64,000 bases of DNA from an uncultured Eubacteriales bacterium (GTDB lineage Bacteria; Bacillota; Clostridia; Oscillospirales; Oscillospiraceae): assembly GCA_900546515.1 (NCBI GenBank), contig URDG01000009.1, forward strand, positions 5,313-69,312, read 5' to 3'. Under the pieces are notes generated by a model. The model was given only the letters and a program-made list of their open reading frames with translations, searched no databases and was not told the DNA's origin. Of the stretch, positions 22,892 to 32,919 are shown piece by piece; the stretch's first letter is position 1; each line of letters opens with the position of its first letter. The position numbers and the translations under genes are program-made.

Positions 22892-24976
22892 ATGCTCGAA
22901 CTTCTTTCTCCCGCCGGATCTCCGGAAGCGGTCATTGCTGCTGTGCAGAACGGCGCGGACGCGGTATATATGGGCCTTGGCGACTTCAATGCCCGCCGCG
23001 GCGCAAAGAATTTTACAGATGAGGAATTTGAGAAGGCCGTGGGTTACTGCCATGTGCGCGGCTGCAAGGTGTACATCACGCTCAATACGCTCGTGAACGA
23101 CAGAGAGATAAGCTCTGCCGTGGAGGATGCGCGCCTCGCATCGAGATGCGGCGCGGACGGGATAATTATTCAGGATCTCGGCCTCGTGTCCGCGATCCGG
23201 CAGGCGCTGCCGGATATTCCCCTGCATGCGAGCACCCAGATGAGCATACACAATCTGGCCGGCGTTCAGGCCGCGGCGGAGATGGGCATGACCCGCGCCG
23301 TGCTGGCAAGAGAGCTGAGCCTTGAGGAGATAAAGTACATAACGAAGAATTCGCCGATAGAGACGGAGGTGTTCGTCCACGGCGCGCTGTGCTTCTGCCA
23401 CTCCGGCCAGTGCTATATGTCCGCACTGATAGGCCGCCGCAGCGGCAACCGTGGTATGTGCGCCCAGCCCTGCCGCATGCAGTATTCCCTTGGCGGGCGG
23501 ATGGATGACTACCCGATGTCGCTCAAGGACAACTGCCTTGTCGACAGGCTGCGTGAGCTTGAAGAGGCAGGCGTGGCCTGCGTGAAGATCGAGGGGCGCA
23601 TGAAGCGCCCGGAGTATACGGCCATAGTGACCGGCATATACTCCAAGGCCATAAAGGAACGGCGCCAGCCCACGCCGGAAGAGATGGGCATGCTGACGAA
23701 GGCTTTTTCGCGGCAGGGCTTCACTCAGGGTTATTTCAACGGAGATAAAAAGGACATGTTCGGCGTCCGCGGCGAACCGGATGACGGGACCGAGAAGATA
23801 TTCGCCGTCGCCCGCCGCGCCTATGCCGACGGTGAGCTGCGGCGCGTGCCGGTGCACTTTTACACGGTCGCGGAGAAGGACGAACGCATAAAGGCGATAG
23901 CCTTTGACGACGACGGCCACCGTGCCGTGACCTACGGCCCTGTGCCGGAAAAGGCCAAGCGCCAGGGCCTGACCGACGGCTATCTTGTAGAGCAGATGTT
24001 CAAGACCGGCGGAACGCCTTATAACTGCGTAGAGAACAAAGCGCGCACCGATCCGGGGCTGTATCTGCCTGCGGCAGAGATAAACGAGCTCAGGCGCAAG
24101 CTCATATCCGCACTGTCGGAGCAGCGCGCCGTGCCGCCGGAGAGGCGCAGCCTTGCCGTGCCGCCGATGCCGAAAAACGTCCCCACCGTCGCGGATCCCA
24201 AGCTCATATTTCAGGTGCGCACGGAGGAGCAGCTTACAAAAGAGCTGGCCGACCTGCGCCCGGCGTACATATACGTACCGGCGATGATCATGGCGGAGCA
24301 GCCGAAGCTCGTGCTTCCCTTTGTGGAGAAGGGCGCTGTGCCGGTAGCGGTGCTGCCGAGAATAATAAATGAACGGCAGATGAAAGAGGTCTACACTACG
24401 CTGCAGCGCCTTTTTGACTACGGCGTGAACGAGGCGCTCGTTGGGAACCTTGGTCAGGTGGTCATGGCGCGCAGCGCCGGAATGAAGCTCAGGGGCGATT
24501 TCGGGCTCAACGCTTTCAACTCATATACGCTTGATATGCTTGACCGGATGGGCTTCCTGTCGGCAACGGCATCGTTTGAGCTGAGGATAGCGCAGATAAA
24601 GGATATGGCAAAGCCGCTTGACACAGAGCTTATAATATACGGCCGCCTGCCGCTGATGGTGTCGGATCAGTGCATCATAAAAGAGAGCGCGGGTCGCTGT
24701 GCCTGCCAGACGCCGGCGCAGATGTCGGACCGTATGGGTTCCGTGTTCCCTGTCGTGAAGGAATACGGCTGCCGAAACGTCGTATACAACGCGCACAAGC
24801 TCTACCTTGCGGATAAGAAGGAGGACCTCTATTCTGCGGGGCTGTGGGGGCTGCGCATGATGTTTACCACCGAGAGCGCGAGAGAATGCGTCGAGGTGGC
24901 AAAAGGACACATGGGCCTTTCGGATTATAAGCCGAATGTGCTGACACGCGGACTGTACTACAGGGGCGTGGACTGA
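22892..24976 (+). CDS. U32-family peptidase/RlhA-like protein with DUF3656
   Basis: A 694-residue protein. The N-terminal U32 domain has LLSPAGSPEAVIAAVQNGADAVYMG, the QDLG segment and the cysteine-rich signature HGALCFCHSGQCYMS followed by GNRGMCAQPCR (about 165-200), which in RlhA- and YhbU-type proteins carries an iron-sulfur cluster. The second half contains the DUF3656-type insert and a distal domain with further cysteines (CIIKESAGRCACQTP). Members take part in 23S rRNA cytidine hydroxylation or tRNA hydroxylation in other bacteria; peptidase activity is doubtful for this type. First gene of an operon with maf and mreC. Confidence 0.88.
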   Translation: MLELLSPAGSPEAVIAAVQNGADAVYMGLGDFNARRGAKNFTDEEFEKAVGYCHVRGCKVYITLNTLVNDREISSAVEDARLASRCGADGIIIQDLGLVSAIRQALPDIPLHASTQMSIHNLAGVQAAAEMGMTRAVLARELSLEEIKYITKNSPIETEVFVHGALCFCHSGQCYMSALIGRRSGNRGMCAQPCRMQYSLGGRMDDYPMSLKDNCLVDRLRELEEAGVACVKIEGRMKRPEYTAIVTGIYSKAIKERRQPTPEEMGMLTKAFSRQGFTQGYFNGDKKDMFGVRGEPDDGTEKIFAVARRAYADGELRRVPVHFYTVAEKDERIKAIAFDDDGHRAVTYGPVPEKAKRQGLTDGYLVEQMFKTGGTPYNCVENKARTDPGLYLPAAEINELRRKLISALSEQRAVPPERRSLAVPPMPKNVPTVADPKLIFQVRTEEQLTKELADLRPAYIYVPAMIMAEQPKLVLPFVEKGAVPVAVLPRIINERQMKEVYTTLQRLFDYGVNEALVGNLGQVVMARSAGMKLRGDFGLNAFNSYTLDMLDRMGFLSATASFELRIAQIKDMAKPLDTELIIYGRLPLMVSDQCIIKESAGRCACQTPAQMSDRMGSVFPVVKEYGCRNVVYNAHKLYLADKKEDLYSAGLWGLRMMFTTESARECVEVAKGHMGLSDYKPNVLTRGLYYRGVD

Positions 24977-25006
24977 ATACAAGGATCAAAGAGGAGCGGT
25001 ATCACA

Positions 25007-25582
25007 ATGGCAGTTGTTCTCGCCTCCGGCTCTCCGCGCCGCAGGGAGCTCATGGAGATGCTCGGAGTTAAGGATATGAAGATAATCCCCGCGAAAGGGG
25101 AGGAATGTCCGCCGGAGGGCGCAGGCCCCGCGGAGACCGTGAAGGCGCTGGCGCTGGCCAAATGCCGCGAAGTCGCGGAGCAGTGCGGCGCTGACGATAT
25201 AGTCGTCGCAGCGGACACAATAGTGTGGTTCGGCGGCAGGATCTACGGCAAGCCTCACTCACGGGAGCAGGCGATAGAAATGCTCCAGCAGCTTTCGGGC
25301 AATGAGCACGAGGTATATACCGGAGTCGCCGTAATGGCGGGGGGTACGGTGCAGGCGGAGACGGACAGGACCGCTGTGCGCTTCCGCAAGATACCGCAGG
25401 AGGAGATCGAGGCATATGTCGACTGCGGCGAGCCGATGGACAAGGCCGGGGCTTACGGCGCGCAGGGCAAGGGCGCGGTGTTCGTCAAGGGGATCGACGG
25501 GGACTTTTTCAACGTCATGGGGCTGCCGCTGTGCCTGCTGGACTCCATGCTCAAGAAGGCAGGACTGAAGCTCATAGGCTGA
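25007..25582 (+). CDS. maf: Maf/YhdE-family nucleotide pyrophosphatase
   Basis: A 191-residue Maf protein: N-terminal LASGSPRRRELMEMLG motif (4-19) that binds nucleotide phosphates, the catalytic AADTIVWF block (about 68-75), and the distal MDKAGAYGAQGKGAVFVKGIDGDFFNVMGLPL signature. Maf enzymes hydrolyse dTTP/UTP or modified nucleotides and influence septum formation. It stands between the U32 gene and mreC, a usual place in Firmicutes where maf is linked to the mre genes. GAGG ribosome site. Confidence 0.95.
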   Translation: MAVVLASGSPRRRELMEMLGVKDMKIIPAKGEECPPEGAGPAETVKALALAKCREVAEQCGADDIVVAADTIVWFGGRIYGKPHSREQAIEMLQQLSGNEHEVYTGVAVMAGGTVQAETDRTAVRFRKIPQEEIEAYVDCGEPMDKAGAYGAQGKGAVFVKGIDGDFFNVMGLPLCLLDSMLKKAGLKLIG

Positions 25583-25600
25583 TTAAGGAGTGAACACCCT

Positions 25601-26443
25601 TTGAAGGAATATCTGAAGAAAAACGGAATACGAATCGGCATAATCGTGGCGGCCGCGGCCGTGATAATCGGCTTCAGCGCCACGGCGAGAAGCGGTCAGA
25701 TCAGCTTTTTGCAGAACGCGACGGGCGTCCTCGAAGCGCCGATAAAGAAGGTCCTGAGCTCGACTGTCAACTGGTTTGACACGATATACGGATACTTGTA
25801 TAAATACGACTCTCTGCAGGCGGAGAACGAATCGCTCCGCTCGCAGCTGGCGGACGCGCAGCAGTCGGCGCGCGACGGCATCGCCGCGTCCGAGGAGAAC
25901 ACCCGCCTGCGCGAGCTGCTGAACCTGCAGGAAAAGCACACCGACTACGAGATGGAATCGTGCAAGGTGGTGCTGTGGTCGTCGTCAAACTGGTCGTCGT
26001 CATTTACGATAAGCAAGGGGCGCAGCAGCGGGATCGAGCTCAACGACCCGGTCGTGACGGAGTACGGCGTGGTCGTGGGGCAGGTGACGGAGCTCGGAGA
26101 GACGTGGGCAACCGTCAGCACGGTGATGGATGTTGATATGAGCATAGGCGCTTATGTCGGCACCTCCGGCGCATCCGGCATGTCGGTGGGCGAGTTCGCG
26201 CTGATGAAGAAGAAAGAGGCGAAGCTCACCTTCATTGCGGAGGGCGCGCAGATATTCGTCGGCGACGAGGTGCTGACCTCCGGTTCCGGCGGCGCATTTC
26301 CCGCGGGACTTCTGATAGGCACGATAACAAACCTCCAGACCGAGGCCGGCGGACAGATCGAGTACGGCATCATAAAGCCCGAGTGCAGCTTCGACACGCT
26401 CGTGCAGGTGTTCGTGATCAAGAGCTTTGAAGTGGTGGAATGA
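25601..26443 (+). CDS. mreC: rod shape-determining protein MreC
   Basis: A 280-residue membrane-anchored protein: one membrane helix (about 10-28), a coiled coil (about 68-110 with LQAENESLRSQLADAQQ) and two extracellular beta-barrel domains with WSSSFTISKGRSSGIELNDPVV and a distal GDEVLTSGSGGAFPAGLLIG. MreC positions the elongasome and interacts with PBP2. The start is a TTG at 25601 with AAGGAG ten bases upstream. Its stop overlaps the mreD start (ATGA). The mreB gene is not in the window. Confidence 0.94.
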   Translation: MKEYLKKNGIRIGIIVAAAAVIIGFSATARSGQISFLQNATGVLEAPIKKVLSSTVNWFDTIYGYLYKYDSLQAENESLRSQLADAQQSARDGIAASEENTRLRELLNLQEKHTDYEMESCKVVLWSSSNWSSSFTISKGRSSGIELNDPVVTEYGVVVGQVTELGETWATVSTVMDVDMSIGAYVGTSGASGMSVGEFALMKKKEAKLTFIAEGAQIFVGDEVLTSGSGGAFPAGLLIGTITNLQTEAGGQIEYGIIKPECSFDTLVQVFVIKSFEVVE

Positions 26444-26940
26444 CTTTGAGAGAACTTTTTGCCAAAATAAACGTCAAAAGACTGCTGAAATACGCGCTGT
26501 ACATGTTTCTGTCGCTCGTGGCGCAGAATATGCTCTTCACGCAGATCCGGCCGTTCGGCGTCTGCCCGATGGTGCTGCCGGCTGTGGCTGTGGCCGTGGG
26601 CATGTTCGAGGGCGCGACCTGGGGCGCGGTATTCAGCCTTATAATGGGCATATTTGCGGACATGGCATTTATAGAAAACACGGTCACGTTCACGATACTT
26701 TTTCCGGCGCTCAGCTTTGCGGCGGGCTTTGTCTCGCAGTTCTACATAAACCGCCGCTTCTTTGCGTTCATGGGCGTGACGCTTGCCGCGCTTCTCGTTA
26801 CGGGCGTCGTACAGATGCTCAAGACCGCGGCAATGGATGTCTGGGCAGGATCGATGATAACAACGGTGCTGCTGCAGACCCTGTGGTCCCTTCCGCCCGC
26901 GGTGCTGGCGTATTTCCCGCCGGCAGAGTGGATAGAATAG
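26440..26940 (+). CDS. mreD: rod shape-determining protein MreD
   Basis: A 166-residue polytopic protein with five predicted helices and an MreD pattern: QNMLFTQIRPFGVCPMVLP, then EGATWGAVFSLIMGIFADMAFI, the LxGDl-like block shifted to IFADM. It overlaps mreC by four bases and precedes the PBP2 gene by 28. Together they form the core of the lateral wall elongation complex in rod cells. Confidence 0.9.
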   Translation: MTLRELFAKINVKRLLKYALYMFLSLVAQNMLFTQIRPFGVCPMVLPAVAVAVGMFEGATWGAVFSLIMGIFADMAFIENTVTFTILFPALSFAAGFVSQFYINRRFFAFMGVTLAALLVTGVVQMLKTAAMDVWAGSMITTVLLQTLWSLPPAVLAYFPPAEWIE

Positions 26941-26968
26941 GACTCAGGCTTACAGAAAGGACTTTTCA

Positions 26969-29134
26969 ATGCATCACAGACTTGTAAGATCGGGCAGAGT
27001 AGCGGGAATGATAGTGTTCCTGATAATTCTGATCACAGTATACGTCTATTTCCTCTACCAGCTGCAAATAATAGAGGGCGAGGAATACTACGCCCGAAGC
27101 AGTATGATAACCAATGAGACGCGCGTCGTCACTGCGGCGAGAGGTAATATACTCGACCGCTACGGGCGCGTGCTCGTCAGCAATTCCGAGACCTACAACC
27201 TCACGATAGACACGACGAAGCTCTTTGCAAACGAGGACCCCAACGAGACGATACTTGGCCTCGTGAAGATGGTCGAGGGCTATGGCGACACGTATACGGA
27301 CGACCTGCCCATCACGAGAGACCCGCCCTTTGAGTACACCGCGGACATGACGGAGATACAGAGGACCATGCTCAAGGCGTACATCAAGGATAAGGCGAAG
27401 GAGCTCAAGGATATCTGCGCTGACCCGGAAAATCCGACCGCGGTGGAGCTTATGAGCTACATGCGCGGCAGGTACAGCATAGACAACAGCTACTCGGCGC
27501 AGGAAATGCGCGTCATAGCCGGTGTGCGCTACTCCATAAACGTCCGTTATGCGGTCAACACAGCCGACTACATATTCGTCGAGAATGCCAGCATGAAGCT
27601 CATTACCTCCATTATGGAGAACAAACTTGCCGGCATCAACGTTGACCGTGCCTATAAGCGCGAATACGGCACGGATTACGCGGCGCATATCCTCGGCTAT
27701 GTCGGCCTCATGACGCAGGAGGAGTATGAGAAATACTCCCTTATGAAATACTCGACCGACGCATACGTCGGCAAGGACGGCGTGGAATACGCTTTTGAAA
27801 ATTACCTGCACGGCAAGGACGGCGAAGTGATAGAGACGAAAAACGCCTCCGGCACGGTGCTGAGCACCGTGTATGTCACGGAGCCTGAGCCCGGAGATCA
27901 TGTCTACCTCACGATAGACCAGACGCTTCAGGAGCAGACCGAGCGTATCCTGAATGCCGGCGTCAACGCGCTCATCAAGACCCGCGCACAGGAGAGAGCG
28001 GAGGGCATCGCCAGAGGCGACTACAATCCGGACATGAAGGACGAGATCACCGGCGCGGCCGCCGTTGTGGTGGACGTCAACACCGGAGAGCCGCTTGCAA
28101 TGGCGAGCTGGCCGACCTACGACGTGACGACGATAATAGAAAACTATCAGGAGCTGCTGGAAACTCCGAACGCGCCGCTTTTCAACCGCGCGCTGATGGG
28201 CGCATACGCCCCCGGCTCCACGTTCAAGCTCGTTACGGCCATAGCGGCGCTCAACAACAACATCATCAACACCGAAGAAAAGATAAAATGTCAGGGCGTT
28301 TTCACCAAGTACTCCGCTGAGGGCTATGCGCCTGAGTGCTGGATCTGGAACGTCAACAAGAATGAGCATCTGACGCACGACGAGGAGAACACGTCCACCG
28401 CCATAAGGGATTCGTGCAACTACTACTTCTACACGATCGGCGAAAAGCTCGGCGTCGACGATCTGGGAGAGGTCGCACATCAGTTCGGCCTCGGCGTACA
28501 CACCGGGATAGAGCTCGTCGAGACGACAGGCAACATGTCCAACCGCGCGAACCACTATGACTATGCGGGCTCGGAGTGGCGTATAGGCGATACGCTGCAG
28601 GCGGCCATCGGCCAGTCAGACAGCGTGTTCTCGCCGCTGCAGATGGCGGAGTATGCCGCGACGCTTGCAAATTACGGCAACCGCTATTCCGCATCCATAC
28701 TCAAGACCGTCAGAAGCTATGACTACAGCGAAAAGGTCTACGAGCGCGAGCCGGAGGTCCTCAGCCATGTGGAGTCCGCGCAGTACAACTGGGACGCGGT
28801 AAAGGAGGGCATGAACCTCGTGGTCAACGCCCCGAGCAACGCCACCGTGTATGAGACTTTCTCAACGTGCAAGTTCACAAGGATAAGAAACGGCGCAAAC
28901 TACGGCGTCAACGGCAAGACCGGCACCGCGCAGAAGGGCGAGGGCATCACGAACGACGGTATGTTCATATGCTATGCGCCGGCCGACGACCCGGAGATCG
29001 CGGTCAGCGTTGTCGTAGAGCGCGGCGGCTCCGGCGCAAACGTATCGTTCATCGCAAGGAACATACTCGACGCGTACTACACTATCCGCAGCTACAGCGA
29101 CGACGCAGAGCAGGAGATGTCGCTGTTAAAGTAA
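26969..29134 (+). CDS. class B penicillin-binding protein (PBP2-like transpeptidase)
   Basis: A 721-residue cell-wall transpeptidase. One membrane helix (about 12-30), a dimerization/pedestal region with RGNILDRYGRVL, and the transpeptidase domain with STFK (Ser417 nucleophile), SCN (482-484) and KTGTAQ (650-655), the three penicillin-binding motifs. Position after mreCD marks it as the elongasome PBP2/MrdA type. A long insert at about residues 80-170 is longer than in E. coli PBP2. It is the last gene of the operon; a promoter follows about 30 bases downstream for mgsA. Confidence 0.95.
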   Translation: MHHRLVRSGRVAGMIVFLIILITVYVYFLYQLQIIEGEEYYARSSMITNETRVVTAARGNILDRYGRVLVSNSETYNLTIDTTKLFANEDPNETILGLVKMVEGYGDTYTDDLPITRDPPFEYTADMTEIQRTMLKAYIKDKAKELKDICADPENPTAVELMSYMRGRYSIDNSYSAQEMRVIAGVRYSINVRYAVNTADYIFVENASMKLITSIMENKLAGINVDRAYKREYGTDYAAHILGYVGLMTQEEYEKYSLMKYSTDAYVGKDGVEYAFENYLHGKDGEVIETKNASGTVLSTVYVTEPEPGDHVYLTIDQTLQEQTERILNAGVNALIKTRAQERAEGIARGDYNPDMKDEITGAAAVVVDVNTGEPLAMASWPTYDVTTIIENYQELLETPNAPLFNRALMGAYAPGSTFKLVTAIAALNNNIINTEEKIKCQGVFTKYSAEGYAPECWIWNVNKNEHLTHDEENTSTAIRDSCNYYFYTIGEKLGVDDLGEVAHQFGLGVHTGIELVETTGNMSNRANHYDYAGSEWRIGDTLQAAIGQSDSVFSPLQMAEYAATLANYGNRYSASILKTVRSYDYSEKVYEREPEVLSHVESAQYNWDAVKEGMNLVVNAPSNATVYETFSTCKFTRIRNGANYGVNGKTGTAQKGEGITNDGMFICYAPADDPEIAVSVVVERGGSGANVSFIARNILDAYYTIRSYSDDAEQEMSLLK

Positions 29135-29164
29135 AAAAATGCTCTGAAACAGAGTAAAAAGCTG

Positions 29165-29193
29165 TTGCAGTTTGACGAAATTGTGTTTATAAT
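29165..29193 (+). promoter_or_regulatory. mgsA promoter
   Basis: TTGCAG (29165-29170), 17 bases, TATAAT (29188-29193); start about 55 bases further on. Confidence 0.65.
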
Positions 29194-29248
29194 AACTTAG
29201 CGGCTTTGATGCGGCAGCACTAAAGACTGGAAAGAAACGGAGAAAAGA

Positions 29249-29653
29249 ATGAATATAGCATTGATGGCACACGACAGAAAAAAAGAGCTGATGGTGCAAT
29301 TCTGCATTGCCTACTGCGGCATACTCGCCGAGCACTCGCTCTGCGCGACCCATGTCACAGGCAAGCTCGTTTCGGAAGCTACGGGACTGCCGATCACGCT
29401 TTACCTTCATGCCGATCAGGGCGGCGCGCAGCAGATCGGCGCGCGCATATCCTTCAATGAGATAGACCTGGTGCTTTTCTTCTGCGACCCGGTCAACCCC
29501 AAGGGCTTTGACGATATAAACAAGATAGAGCGTTTGTGCGACCAGTACCAGATACCGTTTGCGACAAATGCGGCCACAGCAGAGGTGCTCGTTCAGGGCC
29601 TTCGCCGCGGCGACCTTGACTGGCGCAACATTGTCAATCCCCAGAAGAGATAA
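29249..29653 (+). CDS. mgsA: methylglyoxal synthase
   Basis: A 134-residue enzyme converting dihydroxyacetone phosphate to methylglyoxal and phosphate. Family features: N-terminal IALMAHDRKKELM (with the catalytic His/Asp region), HVTGKLVSEATGLP, GGAQQIGARI and LVLFFCDPVNPKGFDDINKIERLCDQ with the catalytic Asp, then PFATNAATAE. Length is close to the usual 130-150. GGAG ribosome site. It offers a phosphate-releasing bypass of lower glycolysis. Confidence 0.95.
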   Translation: MNIALMAHDRKKELMVQFCIAYCGILAEHSLCATHVTGKLVSEATGLPITLYLHADQGGAQQIGARISFNEIDLVLFFCDPVNPKGFDDINKIERLCDQYQIPFATNAATAEVLVQGLRRGDLDWRNIVNPQKR

Positions 29654-29670
29654 ATCAGCTTAATACGTAC

Positions 29671-29705
29671 CAGCCCCCGTACAAAGGGGGCTGTATGCGA
29701 TTTTT
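29671..29705 (+). terminator. probable terminator between mgsA and hisS
   Basis: CAGCCCCC (29671-29678) pairs with GGGGGCTG (29686-29693); the following T-run (ATTTTT, from about 29700) is offset by several bases, so efficiency is uncertain. No T-box elements are visible before hisS. Confidence 0.5.
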
Positions 29706-29733
29706 GAGATAAGACCGAAAGGAATTTTGAAAT

Positions 29734-31089
29734 ATGGCAAAGGTTTCACCGCGCACGCTCTCCGGCTTTATGGAGCTCATGCCGAGAGAGCAGATGAAAA
29801 TGGAGCGCATGATGGAGGTGCTCCGGCACAGCTACTCCTCATATGGCTTTACCCCGCTTGACACCCCTGTCATCGAATCGGCGGAGGTGCTGCTCGCCAA
29901 GGGCGGCGGAGAGACGGAAAAGCAGATATACCGCTTCACCAAGGGTGACAGCGATCTTGCGCTGCGCTTTGACCTGACCGTGCCGCTGGCAAAGTATGTC
30001 GCGGCGCATTATTCCGAGCTCAGCTTCCCGTTCCGCCGCTACCAGATAGGCAAGGTCTACCGCGGAGAGCGCGCGCAGAGGGGCCGCTTCAGAGAATTCT
30101 ATCAAGCCGATATAGATATAATCGGAGACGGAAAGCTCGACATTATAAACGAGGCGGAGATCCCGGCCATCATATACGACACTTTCACGGCGCTCGGACT
30201 GAAAAAATTCAGGATCCGCGTCAACAACCGCAGGATACTCAACGGCTTTTATGCAATGAACGGCATGAGCGAGCGCGCCGGGGACATCATGCGCACGGTC
30301 GACAAAATAGATAAGATCGGCGCGGAAAAGGTGCGCCAGCTCCTTATCGACGAGGTGAAAATGCTGCCGTGCAAGGCGGAAAACGTGCTCGACTTCATGG
30401 CGATAAAGGGGACGAACGCCGAGGTCATAGAGGCGCTCGAGCGCTACCGCGGAATGGACCCGACCTTTGACCAGGGACTGGACGAGCTGATAACCGTGAC
30501 AAAGTATCTCGCGGCATTCGGCGTACCGGAGGAGAATTTCGAGATAGACCTCACCATAGCCCGCGGGCTTGACTACTACACCGGCACCGTATACGAGACC
30601 GAGATGACCGAGCACCCGGAGATCGGTTCCGTCTGCTCCGGCGGACGCTATGACAATCTTGCGGAGTATTATACGGACAGGCAGCTGCCCGGCGTTGGCA
30701 TCTCGATAGGACTTACGAGGCTGTTTTACGTGCTGGGCGAGCAGGGGCTGCTCTCAGACGAATTTGTGAGCGCGCCGTGCGACGCGCTCGTGCTTCCGAT
30801 GACGGACGATCTGAGCTTTGCGATCTCCGCCGCGGCGCAGCTCCGCGCTTCCGGCATACGCACGCAGCTGTACAGCGAAAAGAAAAAATTCAAGGCCAAG
30901 ATGAGCTATGCCGGCAAGCTCGGCGTACCCTATGTGGTTTTCGTCGGCGAGGATGAGATAAACGAGGGCGTGCTGTCCGTCAAGGACATGACCACCGGCG
31001 AGCAGCGCAAGCTCAGCGCCGGAGATGCGGCCGCCGTCATAGGGGACGGACTCAAAGAGCGCGGCGCGCATCCGATAATCGTTGATTAA
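29734..31089 (+). CDS. hisS: histidyl-tRNA synthetase
   Basis: A 451-residue class II synthetase. Motif 1 is SSYGFTPLDTPVIE, motif 2 is FRRYQIGKVYRGE with RGRFREFYQADIDIIG, the histidine-specific HisA block is IARGLDYYTGTVYE and motif 3 lies in GVGISIGLTRLF, followed by the anticodon-binding domain. It precedes aspS by 30 bases, the common Firmicutes pairing. Confidence 0.97.
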   Translation: MAKVSPRTLSGFMELMPREQMKMERMMEVLRHSYSSYGFTPLDTPVIESAEVLLAKGGGETEKQIYRFTKGDSDLALRFDLTVPLAKYVAAHYSELSFPFRRYQIGKVYRGERAQRGRFREFYQADIDIIGDGKLDIINEAEIPAIIYDTFTALGLKKFRIRVNNRRILNGFYAMNGMSERAGDIMRTVDKIDKIGAEKVRQLLIDEVKMLPCKAENVLDFMAIKGTNAEVIEALERYRGMDPTFDQGLDELITVTKYLAAFGVPEENFEIDLTIARGLDYYTGTVYETEMTEHPEIGSVCSGGRYDNLAEYYTDRQLPGVGISIGLTRLFYVLGEQGLLSDEFVSAPCDALVLPMTDDLSFAISAAAQLRASGIRTQLYSEKKKFKAKMSYAGKLGVPYVVFVGEDEINEGVLSVKDMTTGEQRKLSAGDAAAVIGDGLKERGAHPIIVD

Positions 31090-31119
31090 GCAAATTTGAG
31101 ATAGAAGAGAGGGAAATAT

Positions 31120-32904
31120 ATGTTTCAATCCCGTACACATACCTGCAATGAGCTGAGGATCAGCGATGCAGGCAAAAAGGTAAAGCTCGTGGGCTGGATG
31201 GAGAATGTCCGCGAGGTAGGCAGCAATTTTGCATTCGTCGTTCTGCGCGACTTTTACGGCACGACTCAGGTAGTCGTTGAGAGCGAGGACATGATGAAGA
31301 TCGTCAAGTCCATCAATAAGGAATCCACGATTTCCGTAGAGGGCGTCGTGCGTGAGCGCGCAAGCAAAAACCCCAAGCTCGACACCGGCGACATCGAGGT
31401 CGTCCCCGACAGGATAGAGGTACTCGGTAAGTGCCGCTACAATGAGCTGCCCTTTGAAATAAACCGCAGCCGCGAGGCCGATGAGACGACCCGTCTCAAA
31501 TACCGCTATCTCGACCTGAGAAACCCCGCAGTGAAGAAGAACATCATCCTCCGCTGCAACGTCATCTCCGCCCTGCGTCAGGCAATGACGGAGCACGGCT
31601 TTCTTGAGATAACCACGCCCATACTCACTGCCTCTTCACCGGAGGGCGCGCGCGACTATCTCGTCCCCGCGAGAAAGCACCCCGGCAAGTTCTACGCTCT
31701 GCCGCAGGCGCCGCAGCAGTTCAAGCAGCTGCTGATGACCTCCGGCTTTGACCGTTACTTCCAGATAGCGCCGTGTTTCCGCGATGAGGACGCGCGCGGC
31801 GACCGCTCCCCCGGCGAGTTCTACCAGCTGGACATGGAGATGGCTTTCGCCACGCAGGAGGATGTTTTTGCAGTGCTCGAGGACGTGCTGCCCCCGATCT
31901 TTGCAAAGTTCGGCACCTATAACGTTGCGTCCACAGCGCCGTTCAAGCGCATCGGTTATGTTGAGTCGATGGAGCGCTACGGCTGCGATAAGCCTGACCT
32001 GCGCATAGATCTGCATGTGGACGATATAACCGCGCTGACACGCGGCACCGAGTTCGGCCCGTTCAATGAAGAAAACTGCGTCGTCAAGGCGATCGTAGTG
32101 TCCGACTGCGCGCTGACGAGAAAGCATATAGACAAGCTCTGCACCGACGTCGAGGTGCAGGCGGGCGCAAAGCCCTACTGGTTCAAGGTGGACGAGAACG
32201 GTCAGCTTGTCGGCGGCGTTGCGAAGTTCCTCGCCGGACGCAGCGGCGAGCTTACCGAAGCGCTTGGCCTCAGGCCCAACACCCTTGTCGGCGTTACGAC
32301 CGGCAAGAAGGAACAGGCGCAGAAGACTGCGGGCGTCATGCTCAAGATGCTCGGCGCGGCATGCCCCAACCATATGGACAGGGAGCGCTATGAGTTCTGC
32401 TGGATCGTTGACTTCCCGATGTATGAGATCGGCGAGGAATCCGGCGAGCTTGAGTTCTGCCATAACCCGTTCTCCATGCCCGCAGGCGGCCTTGATGTGC
32501 TGCTGAAGGCGGAGCGCGGCGAGATAGATCCGCTCACCATCACTGCCGATCAGTATGACCTCGTGTGCAACGGCGTTGAGCTCAGCTCCGGCGCTGTGCG
32601 TAACCATGACCCTGAGATCATGGTGAAGGCCTTTGAAATGGTCCGCCTTGGCGAAGATGACGTGAAGAAGAAGTTCCCCGCAATGTACAACGCCTTCTGC
32701 TACGGCGCTCCTCCTCATGCCGGTATCGCCCCGGGCGTCGACCGTATGGTCATGCTGCTTGCAGGCGAGGACAGCATACGGGAGATCATTCCGTTCCCGA
32801 TGAACAAGAACGCGGCCGACGTAATGATGGGCGCGCCGTCCACCGTGGAGCAGAAGCAGCTTGACGAGCTGCACATCGCACTCGTCGGCGAGCTGGAAGA
32901 GTAA
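31120..32904 (+). CDS. aspS: aspartyl-tRNA synthetase
   Basis: A 594-residue class II synthetase of the long bacterial type with a GAD insertion. The N-terminal OB-fold carries VKLVGWMENVREVGSNFAFVVLRD, motif 2 is FDRYFQIAPCFRDEDARGDRSPGEFYQLDME, and the C-terminal APPHAGIAPGVDRMVMLL block is motif 3. It charges tRNA-Asp (bacterial long forms may also charge tRNA-Asn when asnS is absent). Co-transcribed with hisS; a terminator follows 15 bases after the stop. Confidence 0.97.
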   Translation: MFQSRTHTCNELRISDAGKKVKLVGWMENVREVGSNFAFVVLRDFYGTTQVVVESEDMMKIVKSINKESTISVEGVVRERASKNPKLDTGDIEVVPDRIEVLGKCRYNELPFEINRSREADETTRLKYRYLDLRNPAVKKNIILRCNVISALRQAMTEHGFLEITTPILTASSPEGARDYLVPARKHPGKFYALPQAPQQFKQLLMTSGFDRYFQIAPCFRDEDARGDRSPGEFYQLDMEMAFATQEDVFAVLEDVLPPIFAKFGTYNVASTAPFKRIGYVESMERYGCDKPDLRIDLHVDDITALTRGTEFGPFNEENCVVKAIVVSDCALTRKHIDKLCTDVEVQAGAKPYWFKVDENGQLVGGVAKFLAGRSGELTEALGLRPNTLVGVTTGKKEQAQKTAGVMLKMLGAACPNHMDRERYEFCWIVDFPMYEIGEESGELEFCHNPFSMPAGGLDVLLKAERGEIDPLTITADQYDLVCNGVELSSGAVRNHDPEIMVKAFEMVRLGEDDVKKKFPAMYNAFCYGAPPHAGIAPGVDRMVMLLAGEDSIREIIPFPMNKNAADVMMGAPSTVEQKQLDELHIALVGELEE

Positions 32905-32919
32905 ATCCTATATTAAAAA

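Noticed and set aside
26966..28555. A 529-codon minus-strand frame opposite the PBP2-like gene.
   Set aside because: The plus-strand protein has all three penicillin-binding motifs; the antisense frame has none of any family.
29654..29733. Possible T-box leader before hisS.
   Set aside because: Only one plain GC hairpin is present; no T-box consensus bulge or antiterminator element could be found in 80 bases.
31636..32874. A 412-codon minus-strand frame opposite aspS.
   Set aside because: Antisense shadow of a highly conserved synthetase.
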